From Pantoea dispersa (GTDB taxonomy: Bacteria > Pseudomonadota > Gammaproteobacteria > Enterobacterales > Enterobacteriaceae), in assembly GCF_014155765.1 (NCBI RefSeq), contig NZ_SCKT01000003.1, forward strand, positions 1 through 64,000: a DNA stretch of 64,000 bases, written 5' to 3'. The notes under the pieces were generated by a model, which was not told the origin of the DNA, ran no database searches, and was given only the letters and a program-made list of their open reading frames with translations. Positions 8,928-22,098 of this stretch are shown in pieces; the stretch's first letter is position 1; every line of letters starts with the position of its first letter. The translations under genes and the position numbers were made by a program.

Positions 8928-10463
8928 TCAGTGCGCGCCACCGCCGCCACCGCCTGCGCCAAACGGCGGACGGGCAAACCACACCAGAACCAGCAGGACC
9001 AAAAACACCCCCGCCGATGCCCAGAAGATCTCGTTAGCCGAGATAATCAGGCCCTGATTAGTAATTTGTTGGGCGATATAAGCCGACGCCTGCTGCTGCG
9101 TCATGCCCATGCTTTGCAGCTGGTCATACATTTGCTGCGAATTCGGATTGAATGGATTAACCGATTCCGACAGGTAGCTGTGGTGCATCGATTCGCGGTC
9201 TGTCCACATGGTGGTGGTGATCGACGTTCCGATTGAACCCGCCAGCGTACGCACAAAGTTCGACAGGCTGGAGGCCGCCGCCATACGCTCTGGCGGCAAG
9301 CCGGACAGCGTAATGGTGGTCAGTGGCATAAAGAAGCAGGCCACCGCGAACCCCTGGATAAACTGCGGCCACGCGGAGGCACCGAAATCCATCCCCGGCT
9401 CAAACGTATACGCACGCCAGTAGAAGCACACCGCGTACATGATAAAACTAAAGGTTACCAGCCGCCGCATATCGAGCTTATGGGCGAAGCGACCAATGAT
9501 CGGCGACAGAATCACCGGAATGATCCCCACCGGCGCCGATGCCAGCCCTGCCCAGGTGGCGGTATAGCCGTATACCTCCTGGAGCAGTTGCGGCAGCAGG
9601 ACGATCGAGCCGAAGTACAGCATGTAAGCCAGACTGATCGACAGACAGCCGATGGTGAAATTTCGCTTCTTAAACAGCGACAAATCGACAATCGGGTGAT
9701 CGTCGGTCAGCTCCCACACCAGCAGCACGGCTAGCGACACCACCGCGACCACCGTCAGCACGATGATTTCGGTTGAGCCAAACCAGTCGAGTTCTTTACC
9801 GCGGTCAAGCATCACCTGCAGAGAACCAATCCCCACCACCAGCAGCACCAGACCGACCATATCGATCGGGCGGATCTCAGTTTTGGTTTCGCGCCCGCGC
9901 AGGGTTTGCAGCGTCAGCATCACCACCACCACGCCAATTGGCACGTTGATGAAGAAGATCCAGCCCCAGTGATAGTTATCGCTGATCCAGCCGCCAAGAA
10001 TCGGACCGCAGATCGGCGCAACGATCACCGTCATCGCCCACAGCGACAGCGCCACGCTGCGCTTGGCCGGCGGGTAGTTGTTCAGTAGCAAACTTTGCGA
10101 CAGCGGAATCAGCGGACCGGCCACCACGCCCTGAATCACGCGGAAGAAGATCAGCATCTCCAGGCTTTCGGACATGCCGCACGCCCATGAGGCCAGCGCG
10201 AACAGAATGGTCGACCAGGTGAACAGCTTCACTTCACCAACGCGCTTTGCCAGCCAGCCGGTGATCGGGATCGAGATGGCATTCGCCACCCCGAACGAGG
10301 TGATCACCCAGGTGCCCTGCGAGTTGGACGCCCCGAGGTTACCGGCGATGGTTGGGATCGCCACGTTAGCGATGGTGGAGTCGAGTACCTGCATGAACGT
10401 CGCCAGCGACAGGGCGATGGTCATCAGAACTAACGGCGCACCTTCAAGCGGCTTTTGTGCCAT
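8928..10463 (-). CDS. emrB: Multidrug efflux MFS permease EmrB
   Basis: A 511-residue, 14-transmembrane DHA2-family drug:H+ antiporter (E. coli EmrB 512). The motif-C region (VAPICGPILGGWISD) and the Gly-rich C-terminus (GGGGGGAH) match EmrB closely. It works with the periplasmic adaptor EmrA and an outer-membrane TolC channel to expel uncouplers and hydrophobic antibiotics. It lies 17 bp downstream of emrA in the emrR-emrA-emrB operon. Confidence 0.97.
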   Translation of the reverse strand: MAQKPLEGAPLVLMTIALSLATFMQVLDSTIANVAIPTIAGNLGASNSQGTWVITSFGVANAISIPITGWLAKRVGEVKLFTWSTILFALASWACGMSESLEMLIFFRVIQGVVAGPLIPLSQSLLLNNYPPAKRSVALSLWAMTVIVAPICGPILGGWISDNYHWGWIFFINVPIGVVVVMLTLQTLRGRETKTEIRPIDMVGLVLLVVGIGSLQVMLDRGKELDWFGSTEIIVLTVVAVVSLAVLLVWELTDDHPIVDLSLFKKRNFTIGCLSISLAYMLYFGSIVLLPQLLQEVYGYTATWAGLASAPVGIIPVILSPIIGRFAHKLDMRRLVTFSFIMYAVCFYWRAYTFEPGMDFGASAWPQFIQGFAVACFFMPLTTITLSGLPPERMAAASSLSNFVRTLAGSIGTSITTTMWTDRESMHHSYLSESVNPFNPNSQQMYDQLQSMGMTQQQASAYIAQQITNQGLIISANEIFWASAGVFLVLLVLVWFARPPFGAGGGGGGAH

Positions 10464-10480
10464 AACAGCCTCCCGCGAGG

Positions 10481-11653
10481 TTATTGCGCGTTGGCACGGA
10501 CAATGTCAGCGATCAGCTGGTTAACCGGCGCAAGGTCGATTGCCAGCGCGTTACTTTCATACGCGGCCTGGGTGCGGACATTGCTGGCCAGCGCGGCGCC
10601 ATCTTTGTTCTGGGTATCTACTTTCACCAGCGTGGACAGGCCGATACGCAGCGGATGTTGCGCCACTTGCTGCGGATCGAGTTCGATACGCACCGGCAGG
10701 CGCTGTACCACTTTGATCCAGTTACCGGTGGCGTTCTGCGCTGGCAGCAGCGAGAAGGCGCTACCGGTGCCCATATCCAGACCAACCACTTTGCCGTGAT
10801 ACTCCACATCATCGCCGTAGATATCACTGATGACCGTGGCGGGCTGACCGATGCGCACGCCTGCCAGCTGCGTCTCTTTAAAGTTGGCGTCAACCCACAG
10901 GTTGGTGGCCGGCACCACCGCCAGCAGCGGTGTGCTGGTGGAGATCTGTGAACCGACCTGCACGCTGCGACGCGAGACATAGCCGTCCATCGGGCTGCGG
11001 ATGTCGGTGCGCTGCAGCGCCAGCCAGGCATCGCGCAGCTCAGCAGCGCTCTGTTTTACCGCCGGCTGATTTTCGAGGTCGGTATTCAGGATCATTGCCT
11101 GGTTCGCGTTGTACTGCTGAATCGCCACGTCCAGCTGAGCTTTCGCCGTGGCCACGGCATCACGCGCGTGCTGCAGCTCTTCGCGACCAATCAGATTGGC
11201 GGCACCGAGCGGCTCGCGACGTTTCAGGTCGGATTCGGCCTGATCCAGCGCGGTCTGTTGCAGCTTGATGGTAGCCTGATACTGTTTGCCGTTGATCATC
11301 AGCTGGTGCGTCTGGCGCACGCTGGTGGCCAGCGCGGTCTGCGCTTTCTCGAATGCCTGCTGCGCATCGGTTTTATCCAGCGACACCAGAATGTCGCCTT
11401 TTTTCACCCGATCCGTATCCTCGAACCACACTTTATTCACGCTGCCGGAAACCTGGGCCATCACCTGCACCTGGTTGCCTGCCACGTAGGCGTCATCGGT
11501 TTCCTGGAAGTGGCGCAGCACCAGATACCAGTAAGCCAGATAACCCACACCAATCACGATAAACACGATAGCCAGCAGGATCAGCGCACCTTTGCGCTTC
11601 TTCTTTTTGTTCGCGGGCTGTTGCGGGCTTTGAGCTTCCGCTGTCGCACTCAT
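10481..11653 (-). CDS. emrA: Multidrug efflux membrane-fusion protein EmrA
   Basis: A 390-residue HlyD-family adaptor, the same length as E. coli EmrA. A short Lys-rich cytosolic head is followed by one transmembrane helix at about 24-46, a lipoyl/hairpin region with long coiled-coil character (about 95-205), and a beta-barrel containing LWVDANFKETQL. It bridges EmrB to TolC. The ATG at 11653 has GGAG 6 nt upstream and gives MSATAEAQSPQQ. The longer in-frame start seven codons upstream would swallow that ribosome-binding site. Confidence 0.96.
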   Translation of the reverse strand: MSATAEAQSPQQPANKKKKRKGALILLAIVFIVIGVGYLAYWYLVLRHFQETDDAYVAGNQVQVMAQVSGSVNKVWFEDTDRVKKGDILVSLDKTDAQQAFEKAQTALATSVRQTHQLMINGKQYQATIKLQQTALDQAESDLKRREPLGAANLIGREELQHARDAVATAKAQLDVAIQQYNANQAMILNTDLENQPAVKQSAAELRDAWLALQRTDIRSPMDGYVSRRSVQVGSQISTSTPLLAVVPATNLWVDANFKETQLAGVRIGQPATVISDIYGDDVEYHGKVVGLDMGTGSAFSLLPAQNATGNWIKVVQRLPVRIELDPQQVAQHPLRIGLSTLVKVDTQNKDGAALASNVRTQAAYESNALAIDLAPVNQLIADIVRANAQ

Positions 11654-11715
11654 GTCGTTCTCCACGTTTGCCATTTAGTCGGGATGTGTTGATCCATCAA
11701 CACGGTCGCCCGAGT

Positions 11716-11745
11716 CGAAAAAGCCAGCGTTTGCAACGCTGGCCG
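11716..11745 (-). terminator. Terminator-like hairpin between emrR and emrA
   Basis: On the minus strand, GCCAGCGTT-GCA-AACGCTGGC is directly followed by TTTTTCG. This 9-bp perfect stem with a T5 tract lies inside the emrR-emrA gap. It could end most transcripts after emrR and act as a partial terminator within the operon. Confidence 0.75.
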
Positions 11746-11802
11746 GATAAAAGGGGATTAAAATAGCGATTTCGGTGGGTGATTGTGTCGCAGTTCTTGC
11801 TA

Positions 11803-12333
11803 TTAACGCGACAGGGAAGCGATAACCTGATCTTCGTCCATTTTATCGAGACGGTTAAGCAACTTACGCGTGATGGCTTCCAGCTGCTCCTGCTCGGTAT
11901 CAGTCAGTGAGGACCACAGATACTGCAGGCTCTGATGCTGTGGTGGCAGCAGCTGACGTAAGAATTCGTTACCTTTTTCCGTCAGGTGCAGGTGCAGGCA
12001 ACGGCGATCGTTGTCGCTCTCACGACGCTCGATCCAGCCGCGCTTTTCCAGTTCATCAGCGATGCGCGTCGCGTTGGTGCGGGAAGAACCCAGCGCCGAG
12101 CTCAGCTCAGAAGGCTGAATGCTCTGGTTTTCCTGCGCGTCCAGCGTAATCAGCGCCATGAATAAAGTTTCGTTAATTCCCTGCGCCTTCAACATTTTGT
12201 TGCGATTATCCAGCAGTTTACCCTGCATGTGCATGCACAGACGGGTCAGGATGATCTCCTGCAGCGGAAAATCTTTGTGGCGATTAGCACGGATGTTTAG
12301 CATCTGCTCAATGGGAGTAAACGAGCTTTCCAT
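11803..12333 (-). CDS. emrR: MarR-family transcriptional repressor EmrR (MprA)
   Basis: A 176-residue winged-helix regulator of identical length to E. coli EmrR/MprA. The DNA-recognition helix region [28 protein letters not shown] and the wing [19 protein letters not shown] are clear at about 77-125. In E. coli it represses emrRAB and releases DNA when it binds uncouplers or salicylate-like drugs. As first gene of the operon it is probably autoregulated, with its operator upstream of 12333. Confidence 0.96.
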   Translation of the reverse strand: MESSFTPIEQMLNIRANRHKDFPLQEIILTRLCMHMQGKLLDNRNKMLKAQGINETLFMALITLDAQENQSIQPSELSSALGSSRTNATRIADELEKRGWIERRESDNDRRCLHLHLTEKGNEFLRQLLPPQHQSLQYLWSSLTDTEQEQLEAITRKLLNRLDKMDEDQVIASLSR

Positions 12334-13046
12334 TAAAAACCTCTTAGTTGCAACAAATATAATAATGAGGGTGACAGATTAAGCGTAGTCATATTTTCCG
12401 CCTGTGATTGTTTGCACCGTCACACTGTCAGCACCTGGCGTTCCAGGTCGGTCCATAACCCTGGGCTCTGCGCCCTGACCAGCCGCTTTGCAGACAAAGC
12501 CGCCATCGTCATCAATTCGCTAAGCGAAACCTTCAGTGGATTGAATAATTTCGCGAGTAAAAATAACTTAGGTGAATAACTGTGAGGCTAACCATAACAA
12601 AGCCAATCATTAATGAACAGTATCGCTCACCACTTTGCATTGATCTTTACGTTTTCTAAACACTTTTTCCGGCCAGCTTTGCTGGAGTAAATCAATGGGT
12701 TAATCGACAAGGCACCGGTTAGTCCGGGTAACGCGCCAGCATCAGCGGCGTGATGAATTCCGTTCGTCGTCTGCCGTATAACCGGCACGTGGCAGGGTGA
12801 ATGCCATCGATAACGCAGACTCATCCTGGCGCGACAGACCCGATGCGGGCGGCGGAAAGGAGACATAGCTGGTGGGAAAAGCGGGTAAATAATCATATGT
12901 GGGTAATAGTAACCCAAAAAATTATTTCAATGTTGTGTTAATTAACAGGACGTACCAGTGCGCTATAGCGCACGCTTCGCTTACTGACGGGGCGGGAGGG
13001 CGGAAAATGGCGGCACCACGTGGCTGAGACGAGGTGCCGCGTGGGC
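12334..13046. other. Gene-free interval between emrR and proX
   Basis: About 710 bp without a convincing gene. E. coli carries ygaH, ygaZ and a relic here, all absent. The only open frames lack start context and family-like composition. A GC stem, GCGGCACC (13010-13017) with GGTGCCGC (13033-13040), could serve as a weak proX terminator on the minus strand; its T tract is poor. The emrR promoter should lie near 12334-12420. Confidence 0.6.
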
Positions 13047-14042
13047 TTATTTCGCCGCCGCCATGGCGTCGCTGACCCATTTATCAAATTCCGCCTGATG
13101 AGCTTTGATCCAGCCGTCAACGTGGCCGTTGATGTCCGCTTCTGAGGCGTGACCGGCATGCATCGCGGCGTTCTCGGCATTGATGTCGCCAATCGGCAGC
13201 TTCATTTCAGCAAACAGTTTTGCCGCCGCCGGATTCTTCTCCGCCCAGGCTTTGTTGGCCACGATATGCATGGTGTTCACCGGGAAGCCATAGTTGGCGC
13301 CGTTGGCCAGTCTGGTATCCACTTTGCTCTGCGCGCCTGGCAGTGAGGAGAACGGTACCTGTAACCACACCACATCTTTGCCTGGCTTCAGCACGTCGCT
13401 GACCCAGTATGGCGTCCAGGTATAATAGAGAATCGGTTTACCCTGTTTGAAGCGCGTAATGGTGTCGGCAATCATCGCCGAGTAGTTACCCTGGTTGTGT
13501 ACCACGGTATCGCTCAGTTTGTAGGCCTCAATCTGATGGTTAATCACCGCCTCACAGCCCCAGCCAGGCGTACAGCCGGTCAGGTCTGCTTTGCCATCGC
13601 CATTAGTATCAAACAGTCTGGCCAGCTTCGGCTCTTTCAGCTGCTCGATGTTGGTGATGTGGTACTGGTCGGCGGTTTTCTTGTCGATCAGGTAACCCTG
13701 CGCGGCACCGCTGACGTAGGTGCCCTGGCGATAAAATTTATTATCACCGCCGGCGGCTTTGTACATGTCGTCATGCAGCGGTTGCCAGTTGGTGGCGATA
13801 AACGTGGCATCACCGCCGGCAATGGTGGTGTAAGCCACGTTGTAATCCACTTCACTCGGCTTCTCAACGGTGTAGCCGAGCTTTTCCAACGCGCGGCTCA
13901 CCAGCAGCGTCTGGAAGGTCTCTTCGGAAATGGTACTCTGAGCCGGTTTAACGGTAATGCCTTTGCCCGGAAGGTCGGCGGCGGACACGTGCGTCGCGGC
14001 AACCGTGGTCAGGACGGCGGCGAATAGAGCTGTCTTGCGCAT
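13047..14042 (-). CDS. proX: Glycine betaine/L-proline ABC transporter, periplasmic binding protein
   Basis: A 331-residue periplasmic protein (E. coli ProX 330). The signal peptide ends around HVSAADLPG. The mature part has the ProX signatures [32 protein letters not shown], and Trp-rich ligand-box segments [10 protein letters not shown] and WTPYWVSD that cage quaternary amines. It delivers betaine/proline betaine to ProVW during osmotic stress. The second ATG (14042) is chosen because AAGGA lies 6 nt upstream; the first ATG touches that ribosome-binding site. Confidence 0.96.
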   Translation of the reverse strand: MRKTALFAAVLTTVAATHVSAADLPGKGITVKPAQSTISEETFQTLLVSRALEKLGYTVEKPSEVDYNVAYTTIAGGDATFIATNWQPLHDDMYKAAGGDNKFYRQGTYVSGAAQGYLIDKKTADQYHITNIEQLKEPKLARLFDTNGDGKADLTGCTPGWGCEAVINHQIEAYKLSDTVVHNQGNYSAMIADTITRFKQGKPILYYTWTPYWVSDVLKPGKDVVWLQVPFSSLPGAQSKVDTRLANGANYGFPVNTMHIVANKAWAEKNPAAAKLFAEMKLPIGDINAENAAMHAGHASEADINGHVDGWIKAHQAEFDKWVSDAMAAAK

Positions 14043-14105
14043 AGTCATTCCTTATTTTACGTGTGACGTCGGAGACGGGCGACCGCAGCGGGCCGCCCAA
14101 AGAAA

Positions 14106-15296
14106 TCAGGCTTTTTTACTGAATGGACGCAGCAACAAACCCAGCGGCCCGCTGCTGTACCAGTGGCGGCTGCCACGGCTGCGGCTGTCGCGACCTACTG
14201 ACTGTGTCAGGCGGTCGAGAATGATGGCGAGGATCACGATACCGACGCCGCCCACGCTGGCGAGCCCCATATCGAGACGGCCAATACCGCGCAGCACCAT
14301 CTGGCCCAGACCGCCAACGGCAATCATCGAGGCGATGACCACCATCGACAGCGCCAGCATCAGCGTCTGATTGACACCGGCCATGATGGTCGGCATCGCC
14401 AGCGGCAGCTGGACCTTGAACAGCATCTGGCGCGGGCTGGCACCGAAAGATTCACTGGCTTCGATCAGGTCAGCCGGCACCTGCTTAATACCGAGTATGG
14501 TGAGACGTACCACCGGCGGCAGGGCAAAAATAATCGTCACCACCACGCCCGGCACGTTGCCGATACCAAACAGCATGACGATGGGCACCAGATAGACGAA
14601 CGCCGGCGTGGTTTGCATCGCATCCAGCAGGGGCCGCACGATGCGCGCCGCGCGCTCACTGCGCGCCAGCCAGATGCCAAGCGGCAGGCCAATCAGTACG
14701 CAGAACAGCAGGGCGGTGAGCACCAGCGCCAGCGTCACCATCGCCTGGGACCAGGCGCCGATCATGCCAATCAGCACCAGCGATATTAGCGTGGCGAGGC
14801 CCATCGCCGGGCTGGCAATCTGCCAGGCAATCAGCGCAAACACCACGATCGCCACTGGTGCAGGCAGACCCATCAGCAGTTGCTGGAAGGCGCTGAGGAT
14901 ATAATCCACCGGCACGCGAATGCCCTGAAACAGCGGGCGGAAGTGGGTTACCACCCAGTCAATGCCTTCGGTGACCCAGCGATCCAGCGGAATCAGCGTG
15001 GTGTGGAACGGATCCAGCAGGCTGAAGTGCTCCGGCGCCGCGGCCGGTGCACTGCTCAGCCAGTCGCTGCTGCTGGCGGCGCTGCTGACGGCATCGTGTC
15101 CACCACTGCTGACGGCATCCGATGTACTGCCGGCGGCGTTGCCCCAGGCATCGGCGGCGCTGGCGCTGCTGTCAGCCGGTGTGCTGCTGCCTGTCGCGGA
15201 CCACGGATCGCTGCTGGCGGCGGCGGCGTTGCTGGTGGCGGGTGGTGCGCTGGTCTGGCTGGCGCTTTCCCATGGATTGGCGTTTTGTGCACTCAT
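14106..15296 (-). CDS. proW: Glycine betaine/L-proline ABC transporter permease
   Basis: A 396-residue inner-membrane permease, 42 residues longer than E. coli ProW (354). Most of the extra length is a Ser/Ala-rich low-complexity N-terminal tail (residues 1 to about 85). The conserved core from [20 protein letters not shown] onward includes the EAA loop ([29 protein letters not shown]), which docks to ProV. The start overlaps the proV stop by 4 bp, so the two are translationally coupled. Confidence 0.96.
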   Translation of the reverse strand: MSAQNANPWESASQTSAPPATSNAAAASSDPWSATGSSTPADSSASAADAWGNAAGSTSDAVSSGGHDAVSSAASSSDWLSSAPAAAPEHFSLLDPFHTTLIPLDRWVTEGIDWVVTHFRPLFQGIRVPVDYILSAFQQLLMGLPAPVAIVVFALIAWQIASPAMGLATLISLVLIGMIGAWSQAMVTLALVLTALLFCVLIGLPLGIWLARSERAARIVRPLLDAMQTTPAFVYLVPIVMLFGIGNVPGVVVTIIFALPPVVRLTILGIKQVPADLIEASESFGASPRQMLFKVQLPLAMPTIMAGVNQTLMLALSMVVIASMIAVGGLGQMVLRGIGRLDMGLASVGGVGIVILAIILDRLTQSVGRDSRSRGSRHWYSSGPLGLLLRPFSKKA

Positions 15297-16489
15297 GGCT
15301 GGGCTCCTTCACGATCTAAAGCGCGTAACAGCGTGCTTTTGGAAATGATACCGACGTACTGCTGATCTTCGCCGATCACCGGCACCGCACAGGGTGCCTG
15401 CGCGACGTGAGAGAGCAAATCGTTGAGCGAGGTATCGGCAGGAACCGCCAGCGGTGCGTCGAGCAGCGCGTTATCCAGCCCTTCACCGGCGGCGAGTGCC
15501 GCTTTCAGCGAGTCAGTGGAGACGACGCCGATGAATTTCTGTTTCTCCAGCACGTAGCCATATTCGCGGTCTTCATCCTGCAGCAGTTTGATCGCCGAAC
15601 GCGGACCGAAACCGGCGGCCTTACGAATCAGCGCGCCGGCGCTGCGGCGGGCGATATCTTTGGCGCTGAAGACGTGACTGATATCCACGCCGCGGAAGAA
15701 GGTGCGCACATAATCGTTGGCCGGATTATTGAGGATTTCATCCGGCGTGCCGACCTGCACCACTTCGCCGCCCTGCATGATGGCGATGCGGTCGCCAATA
15801 CGCATCGCTTCATCCAGATCGTGGGAAATAAAGACGATGGTGCGCTGATGTTTCGCCTGCAGTTTTACCAGTTCATCCTGCATTTCCGTGCGAATTAATG
15901 GATCAAGTGCGGAAAAGGCTTCGTCCATTAGCAATATATCCGGATTAATCGCCAGTGCGCGGGCTAATCCAACACGCTGACGCATTCCGCCGGAGAGTTC
16001 ATCGGGCCAGGCGTGAGCATAATTTTCCAGCCCGACCTGACGCAGCGCGTCGAGCGCTTTTTCCTGCCGCTCCTGCAGCGCCACGCCAGCTAATTCCATG
16101 CCGAACGCGGTATTATTTAGCACCGTCATGTGCGGCATCAGTGCGAATGACTGGAATACCATGCTGATTTTATTTCTGCGCACATCACGCAATTCTGCGT
16201 CGGATATTTTGGCAATATCGACGCCATCAATAATCACCTGGCCGCGTGTCGGCTCGATCAGACGATTGAGAAGGCGAACCATAGTGGACTTGCCGGAGCC
16301 GGACAGTCCCATGATGACAAAGATCTCGCCTTCTTCAATGGCCAGACTGGCATTTTTGACGCCGAGTGAGAGGCCGGTTTTCGCCAGAATACTCTCTTTA
16401 CTCTCGCCTTTTTCAATCAGCTTAAATGCCTTTTCGGTATGATCGCCAAATACCTTATATAAATTCTTTACTTCGAGTTTAATTGCCAT
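15293..16489 (-). CDS. proV: Glycine betaine/L-proline ABC transporter ATP-binding protein
   Basis: A 398-residue ABC ATPase with Walker A GLSGSGKS near 60-67, signature [15 protein letters not shown], Walker [13 protein letters not shown], and a C-terminal tandem CBS-domain region (about 280-395) ending in [31 protein letters not shown] domains gate transport by ionic strength in this family. It is the first gene of proVWX, the osmotically induced high-affinity betaine/proline uptake operon. The regulatory DNA should lie in 16490-16700. Confidence 0.97.
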   Translation of the reverse strand: MAIKLEVKNLYKVFGDHTEKAFKLIEKGESKESILAKTGLSLGVKNASLAIEEGEIFVIMGLSGSGKSTMVRLLNRLIEPTRGQVIIDGVDIAKISDAELRDVRRNKISMVFQSFALMPHMTVLNNTAFGMELAGVALQERQEKALDALRQVGLENYAHAWPDELSGGMRQRVGLARALAINPDILLMDEAFSALDPLIRTEMQDELVKLQAKHQRTIVFISHDLDEAMRIGDRIAIMQGGEVVQVGTPDEILNNPANDYVRTFFRGVDISHVFSAKDIARRSAGALIRKAAGFGPRSAIKLLQDEDREYGYVLEKQKFIGVVSTDSLKAALAAGEGLDNALLDAPLAVPADTSLNDLLSHVAQAPCAVPVIGEDQQYVGIISKSTLLRALDREGAQP

Positions 16490-17079
16490 GCAGTAATGAA
16501 ATTCCTGGTTAAATGTCTGACTATTTCTTGTTGTACCCTGCGTAAATTTAAGCGCCTATACCGTAGCATAGTGAGATTATCTGACAACCCTTGACGGAAA
16601 TATCTGGCGTGACACGTATGGCGCGACAGTGGCTAATTCCAGTGCCTGCAAGGGATGAGACGGGATAAATTTTTTCTGAATTTTTTGTGAAATTAAACCG
16701 GTTTCGGCCAGAATTATTGCCGGAAGGCGGATAAATCACGTTTAGTCAGGCAAAATATTCCGGCGATGAATGGCGCTAAATAGGTAAAATAATCACGCGC
16801 GGAATTAACGTTATTTCGGGGGGATGGCGAGAATGCAGGAGAGGAAAATGAATGATCAGATCGTAGTGGAATCGGCATGAAATTAACCTGATCGGCATCA
16901 ATGCCGACCCACAGATGCATCAATATTACCGCTGGGGCGCGTTCCGGTCGGCATCAATGCCGACCCTACAGATGCATCAACATAACTGCCGTAGGGCATG
17001 ATTAACCCAACCGTAGGGTGCGCATTGATGCGCACCGCTTACGGTGCAATGTGCACCCCTTACCGTGCACCGCACGCGA
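16490..17079. other. Gene-free interval between proV and nrdF
   Basis: 590 bp without a gene. The proU promoter side (16490 to about 16700) is AT-rich, as expected for an osmoregulated, H-NS-sensitive promoter, but no consensus hexamer pair is compelling. The nrdF-proximal part carries short palindromic repeats (see the repeat at 16892-16980), followed by GTGCGCATTGATGCGCAC-type palindromes up to about 17075. Confidence 0.6.
16892..16980. repeat. Tandem direct copies of a small palindromic intergenic repeat
   Basis: TCGGCATCAATGCCGACCC followed by ACAGATGCATCAA occurs at 16892-16923 and again, with one extra T, at 16948-16980. The core CGGCATCAATGCCG is itself an inverted repeat. A related palindrome, TGCGCATTGATGCGCA, follows near 17018-17036. 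This looks like a cluster of REP-like miniature elements downstream of nrdF. Confidence 0.8.
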
Positions 17080-20164
<3,085 letters not shown>

Positions 20165-20186
<22 letters not shown>

Positions 20187-20569
20187 AATTGGGTCACTCC
20201 CGCTTTAACATGGGCAATATCGTCGGCGGTTCCCATCAGCTCAAAGCGGTAGAGATAGGGAACCTGACATTTCTGCGCAATGATGTCGCCCGCCAGGCAG
20301 AAGCCCGCGCCAAAGTTGCGATTACCCGCAGCAATCACACCGCGAATACCGCGCCGGTTGGCGTCATCATTAAGGAACTGAATCACCTGTTTCGGCACTG
20401 CGCCACGCGCGCTGCCGCCGCCGTAGCTCGGCACCACTAAAATGTAGGGCTGGTCAATGTGCAGGCGCTGCGTGGCGTCGAGCGGAATACGCCGCGCAGG
20501 CAGGCCGAGACGGGTGATAAACCGGTGCGTGTTTTCCGACTGGCTGGAAAAATAGACCAGTGGAAACAT
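20165..20569 (-). CDS. nrdI: Flavodoxin-like protein NrdI
   Basis: A 134-residue flavoprotein (E. coli 136). The FMN phosphate loop [12 protein letters not shown] near the N-terminus and VVPSYGGG and [12 protein letters not shown] further on are typical. NrdI supplies the oxidant needed to assemble the dimanganese-tyrosyl radical in NrdF. It lies 4 bp after nrdH and overlaps nrdE. Confidence 0.95.
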
Positions 20570-20573
20570 CGCT

Positions 20574-20816
20574 TTATCCCCCGACGGCAGCGAGCTGGCG
20601 CAGGCCGGCGATTTTGTCGGGACGGAAGCCGCTCCAGTGGTCGTTGTGCGTCATCACCACGGGCACCTGGCGATAGCCAAGCGATTTGAGCTGATCGATG
20701 GCTTCCGGTTGGGTATCGAGGTTAATCAGCTGGTAGTCGATGCCACTGCGATCCATGGCATTTTTGGTCGCGTCACACTGGACACACTGGCTCTTAGTGT
20801 AAATAATAATGCGCAT
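20574..20816 (-). CDS. nrdH: Glutaredoxin-like electron donor NrdH
   Basis: An 80-residue redoxin with active site C11-V-Q-C14 and the NrdH motif WSGFRPDKI near 60-68. It is reduced by thioredoxin reductase and passes electrons to NrdE. It is the first gene of nrdHIEF. The open frame runs 28 codons further upstream, but [11 protein letters not shown] at 20816 matches the family start. The leader between 20817 and the NrdR boxes has no other gene. Confidence 0.95.
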   Translation of the reverse strand: MRIIIYTKSQCVQCDATKNAMDRSGIDYQLINLDTQPEAIDQLKSLGYRQVPVVMTHNDHWSGFRPDKIAGLRQLAAVGG

Positions 20817-20923
20817 GATTCGTATTTCCCTCTGGTTGTGGTCAGGTTGCGAGATACGAAGCAAAAACCCTTTTGCTGCGAACGTCGTCCCTGCTGACAT
20901 CTGGTAGCGAGTTGATGTGTTGA

Positions 20924-20970
20924 ATACTAGATGTAGTGGTATTGGTGGTCAAGCCCACCAGATATAGGGT
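20924..20970 (-). promoter_or_regulatory. Pair of NrdR boxes upstream of nrdHIEF
   Basis: Two 16-bp sites fit the NrdR consensus acaCwAtATaTwGwgt. ATACTAGATGTAGTGG lies at 20924-20939 and CCACCAGATATAGGGT at 20955-20970. Their spacing is 31 bp (about three helical turns), the usual arrangement for NrdR, the ATP/dATP-sensing repressor of ribonucleotide reductase genes. Site identity and spacing are seen; binding is inferred. Confidence 0.88.
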
Positions 20971-21159
20971 TTTGTGATTTAAGCAGTCAGATTAGGGCGA
21001 ATGCCAGCGATGATGCGCCCTGGCGCAGGGAAAAAATTTTTGTAAAGGGTTTTGCGGCAATTTTAACCAGCTGACAGCCGCCGCACCGGCGCGCTAATGC
21101 GGAGTGACGCGCAAAAAAAAAGCCCCGCATGCGCGAGGCTCCTGATGATTTTTAGCGAT
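20971..21159. terminator. ygaM intrinsic terminator and flanking spacer
   Basis: At 21112-21140, read on the minus strand, AGCCTCGC-GCAT-GCGGGGCT is followed by T9. It lies just past the ygaM stop. The remaining spacer (20971-21111) is AT-rich near 21030-21065 and shows no gene. Confidence 0.85.
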
Positions 21160-21477
21160 TTAGCGGCGTGTCATCAGCAGTGCGCCCAGCACCAGACCGA
21201 CGGCGGCACCGACGCCCACGCCGTACCACGGTTTGTCATGCACGTAGGCATCCACCTGATAACCCGCATCGCGCGCGGCCTGAGTCACGCGGTTGCCACT
21301 GCCGTTGAGTTTAGCGCGCGTCTGTTTCAGCAGGGCCTGCGCCTGGCTGCGTGCGCTATCCACTTCATCTTTGGCTTCGCTGCCGTAAGATTTCAGTAAG
21401 GCTTCAAGCGAATCGGCCAGTTCGTTTACATCCTGATTGATATCAATGTCATCGTTTTTGCTGGTTCGATTAAACAT
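21160..21477 (-). CDS. ygaM: YgaM/ElaB/YqjD family ribosome-associated membrane protein
   Basis: A 105-residue DUF883 protein. A charged helical region (about 10-70; [42 protein letters not shown]) is followed by a C-terminal tail anchor with Gly repeats ([20 protein letters not shown]). YqjD and ElaB paralogues bind stationary-phase ribosomes and the inner membrane; the same is inferred here. It is a monocistronic gene with its own terminator. Confidence 0.9.
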   Translation of the reverse strand: MFNRTSKNDDIDINQDVNELADSLEALLKSYGSEAKDEVDSARSQAQALLKQTRAKLNGSGNRVTQAARDAGYQVDAYVHDKPWYGVGVGAAVGLVLGALLMTRR

Positions 21478-21626
21478 TTTTCGCTCCCTTTGACTTAAAA
21501 CGTAATACTAAGTGTAGACGAAACGTGACTAAACGCAGCCGTGTGCCAGGCTTTAGGGAAATTCCGAATGTCCTGTGCTGTCGTGCTGATGTAAGGTTGC
21601 GGGGCTGTGAGAAGAGAGGAGCAAGC

Positions 21627-21965
21627 ATGTATTTACGTCCGGATGAGGTAGCGCGCGTACTGGAAAAAGCAGGATTCGAAATGGACGTCCTGACACCCAA
21701 AACTTATGGTTATCGCCGTGGCGAAAACTACGTCTATGTGAATCGCGAAGCCCGCATGGGGCGCACAGCGTTGATCATTCATCCCACCCTGAAAGAAAAA
21801 AGTCAGCATTTCGCTGAACCCGCATCAGAGATGAAAACCTGCGACCACTACACGCAGTTCCCTCTCTACCTGATGGGAGATTCGCAGGAGCACTACGGTA
21901 TTCCCCACGGTTTTAGCTCGCGCATGGCGCTTGAGCGTTATCTGCAGGGCGTCTTCGGCGCCTGA
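21627..21965 (+). CDS. ygaC: YgaC family protein (DUF2002)
   Basis: A 112-residue cytosolic protein, nearly identical in pattern to E. coli YgaC (114): [48 protein letters not shown] and the C-terminal [13 protein letters not shown]. Function is not established. The ATG at 21627 follows GAGAGGAGCAAGC and is the family start; the 34 extra upstream codons are non-conserved. Divergent from ygaM, as in E. coli. Confidence 0.92.
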   Translation: MYLRPDEVARVLEKAGFEMDVLTPKTYGYRRGENYVYVNREARMGRTALIIHPTLKEKSQHFAEPASEMKTCDHYTQFPLYLMGDSQEHYGIPHGFSSRMALERYLQGVFGA

Positions 21966-22025
21966 CTGGTGTGCCCCGTCGCGGCGGGGCCGCACACGCT
22001 TTCCCAATCCTTACCTTTTCCCACG

Positions 22026-22091
22026 TTGCAAATTGCCGCGCGGATGCGTATAACTCTGTGTCCATATAGAAGTTTAGACGTCCATATGGAT
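22026..22091 (+). promoter_or_regulatory. mmuP promoter with MetJ operator (tandem met boxes)
   Basis: A sigma-70 promoter, TTGCAA (22026-22031), 17 bp, TATAAC (22049-22054), is followed by adjacent 8-bp met boxes. AGAAGTTT (22068-22075) has 6/8 and AGACGTCC (22076-22083) 7/8 of AGACGTCT, flanked by the weaker units GTCCATAT and ATATGGAT. MetJ with S-adenosylmethionine should repress mmuPM when methionine is plentiful. Met boxes are seen; repression is inferred from E. coli. Confidence 0.85.
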
Positions 22092-22098
22092 ATAAAGA

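Noticed and set aside
12627-12917. 96-codon minus-strand open frame between emrR and proX
   Set aside because: Composition is Arg/Pro/Cys-rich without any family-like pattern, and there is no good ribosome-binding site. Treated as a chance frame in a gene-free gap.
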